Shown: positions 62,706 to 64,000 of the stretch, piece after piece
Layout: the number at the start of each line of letters is the position of its first letter
Position numbering within the stretch: the stretch's first letter is position 1
Translations under genes and position numbers: made by a program
The notes under the pieces: model-generated
Seen by the model: the letters and a program-made list of their open reading frames with translations, nothing else
Told to the model about the DNA's origin: nothing
Databases searched by the model: none
DNA from: Streptomyces sp. ST2-7A
GTDB taxonomy: Bacteria; Actinomycetota; Actinomycetes; Streptomycetales; Streptomycetaceae
DNA length: 64,000 nucleotides
Assembly: GCF_021390475.1 (NCBI RefSeq)
Contig: NZ_JAJUWS010000019.1
Coordinates: 1 to 64,000, forward strand
Direction of reading: 5' to 3'

Positions 62706-63380
62706 ATGACGACACCCACCCCACCCCAAGCCGACCCCGACACCGCCCTGGACCAGCTCGACATCGAACTCGCCGACCTCGAAGCCGACCTCGAAGCCGC
62801 CATCGACGACACCCTTACCGACGCCATCACCGCCGGCGTGACCGCCGCAGCCCTCCTCGCCGCCACCGCCGCCCTCGCCACCCTGGTCACCGGAGCACTG
62901 CGCGACGCCTGGGACGCCGCCACCACCGCCGCGCCACGCATCGCCCCCGACCGCCCCGGCACCCGCCCCCCGGCAACCCCCGACGACCTCACCCCCGACG
63001 CGGTCATCGAAACCCTCGCCGTCCGCGAAGGCATCGACCACATCCTGCGCGACGCCGCCACCCGCCTGAACGCCCTCGACGCCGACCGCCTCACCACCCT
63101 CGGCCAGACCTTCCGCCGCCTGCTCCGCGACGCCCTTACCAAGCTCGCCGCCGCCGTCAACCACGCCTTCCGCGCCTACGCCGAACCGCGCCGCATGGAA
63201 CTGATCTGGCGCACCGGCAGCGCCGCGCCCTGCCCCACGTGCCTGGGGCGAGCCGGGACGGTGGTCGCCGCGGCCGAGGAGTACGCCGCGGAGCAGGGCC
63301 TGTGGGAGTGGTTCGGCGGCCTGCCGCCGGCGCACCCGAACTGCCGGTGCCGCACCGTGCCCGTCCGCGCCCAACGATGA
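62706..63380 (+). CDS. Minor head / MuF-like morphogenesis protein
   Basis: Protein of 224 residues. The N-terminal half is helical (ADLEADLEAAIDDTLTDAIT, AGVTAAALLAATAALATLVT) and the C-terminal motif AAPCPTCLGRAGTVVAAAEE...GGLPPAHPNCRCRTVPV is the cysteine/histidine signature of phage Mu gpF-like minor head proteins, which act in head assembly. It is shorter than many MuF proteins. ATG at 62,706. It diverges from the lysis block; the 60-130 bases before it are relatively AT-rich and probably hold the promoter. Confidence 0.8.
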   Translation: MTTPTPPQADPDTALDQLDIELADLEADLEAAIDDTLTDAITAGVTAAALLAATAALATLVTGALRDAWDAATTAAPRIAPDRPGTRPPATPDDLTPDAVIETLAVREGIDHILRDAATRLNALDADRLTTLGQTFRRLLRDALTKLAAAVNHAFRAYAEPRRMELIWRTGSAAPCPTCLGRAGTVVAAAEEYAAEQGLWEWFGGLPPAHPNCRCRTVPVRAQR

Positions 63381-63485
63381 ATACATAGCTACAGACTATG
63401 GACTCCATTGAATATGCCTATGCTTCCAGCGAAGGTTGTAGCAAAACCTTGCAGGCCACAGCGCACACGGTGAGGAGGCGACCAC

Positions 63486-64000
63486 ATGCCGCAAACCGAC
63501 GGTGAACGTCTCGACGCCCGCAACACCGACATCTGGAACCGCTACCTCGCCGGCTGGACACAGACCCGCATCGCCGCCCACCACCACATCAGCCACCAGC
63601 GCGTCTCCCAAATCCTCGACGAGATCCGCGCCTCCATCCCCGAGGAGCAGCGCCGCCCCCTCATCACCACCGAAGTCGCCCGCCTCGACGACCTCCTCGC
63701 CCGCACCCACTCCGTCCTCAACCGCACCCACTGGGTCGTCCACTCCGGCGAGATCGTCTACGCCCCCATCGACTACGTCCGCGACGACCGGGGCGACATC
63801 GCCCTCGACGAAGAGGGCCACCCCCGCGCAACCAGCGTGGAGCGACTGATCGACGACGCCCCCGTCCTCGCCGCCATCGACCGCGCCCTGAAGATCAGCG
63901 AATCCCGGCGCCGCCTCCTCGGCCTCGACGCCCCGGCCAAGGTCGAGAACACCGGCCCCGGCTCCGAGGAAGCCGACGCCCGGATCACCGAACTCCTCGA
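63486..64000 (+). CDS. Phage terminase-small-subunit-like protein, partial
   Basis: First 171 residues of a protein that leaves through the right edge. It begins MPQTDGERLDARNTDIWNRY, then LAGWTQTRIAAHHHISHQRV and SQILDEIRASIPEEQRRPLI, a helix-turn-helix of the kind found at the start of actinophage terminase small subunits, followed by a helical region (TSVERLIDDAPVLAAIDRAL, then KISESRRRLLGLDAPAKVEN) that matches the typical oligomerisation part. It would bind phage DNA for packaging. ATG at 63,486 behind GAGGAGG. A large terminase would be expected further right. Confidence 0.8.
   Translation, partial: MPQTDGERLDARNTDIWNRYLAGWTQTRIAAHHHISHQRVSQILDEIRASIPEEQRRPLITTEVARLDDLLARTHSVLNRTHWVVHSGEIVYAPIDYVRDDRGDIALDEEGHPRATSVERLIDDAPVLAAIDRALKISESRRRLLGLDAPAKVENTGPGSEEADARITELL

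Overview
The base composition is very GC-rich, GTG starts and ATGA/GTGA overlaps are frequent, and the protein families (SARP, type II PKS, DrrAB, Streptomyces-phage-like proteins) point to a high-GC actinomycete, most likely Streptomyces or a close relative. No ribosomal or other housekeeping marker is present to fix the genus.

Bases 1-47,800 are one large biosynthetic gene cluster that continues off the left edge. From left to right it holds: an acyl-CoA carboxylase subunit; a P450; a UvrA-like self-resistance ATPase; the early aromatic polyketide enzymes (didomain aromatase/cyclase, ActIII-type ketoreductase); a SARP activator and a Crp-type regulator; a second P450; the minimal type II PKS (KS-alpha, KS-beta, ACP) with an ABM oxygenase; a methyltransferase and a SnoaL-type cyclase, the pair used to close the fourth ring of anthracyclines. 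Next comes a tightly coupled operon (17,226-27,013) with a discrete adenylation enzyme, a carrier protein, homologues of TrpD, TrpA, TrpF and TrpC, an ectoine-synthase-like cupin, an acyl-CoA dehydrogenase, a transglutaminase-like protein and a UbiD-family decarboxylase. There is no TrpE, TrpG or TrpB. This set matches the published logic for the pyrrolopyrrole (bicyclic amidine) part of kosinostatin/quinocycline: a carrier-bound acid plus ribose processed by tryptophan-like steps. I infer that the cluster makes a kosinostatin/quinocycline-type spiro-anthraquinone or a relative. Sugar-biosynthesis and glycosyltransferase genes are not in the window and may lie to the left.

Bases 27,015-39,161 hold tailoring and resistance genes: two paralogous TetR regulators, SnoaL/NTF2-fold proteins, a bicovalent-type FAD oxidase, a beta-lactamase-fold protein with Cys at the nucleophile position, reductases, and a DrrA/DrrB exporter. 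Three related operator-like repeats precede the UvrA gene, the exporter and one TetR gene, suggesting one resistance regulon. Bases 39,415-47,371 encode a type I PKS (KSQ-AT-ACP, KS-AT-ACP, KS-ACP). Its last module lacks an AT and is separated by a one-base frameshift inside a near-identical duplicated KS.

At 48,125-48,167 lies a 43-base 3' fragment of a tRNA-Arg(UCU) gene, read here as the att end of an integrated phage-like element that fills the rest of the window. That element has a leftward operon of small genes and an XRE regulator, rightward early genes including an IbrA (PAPS-reductase-like) - GNAT - IbrB (ParB-like) group driven by a duplicated palindromic promoter, a leftward lysis block (LysM endolysin, exoribonuclease, holin-like membrane proteins), then rightward MuF-like head and terminase-small-like genes. 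No integrase is visible.
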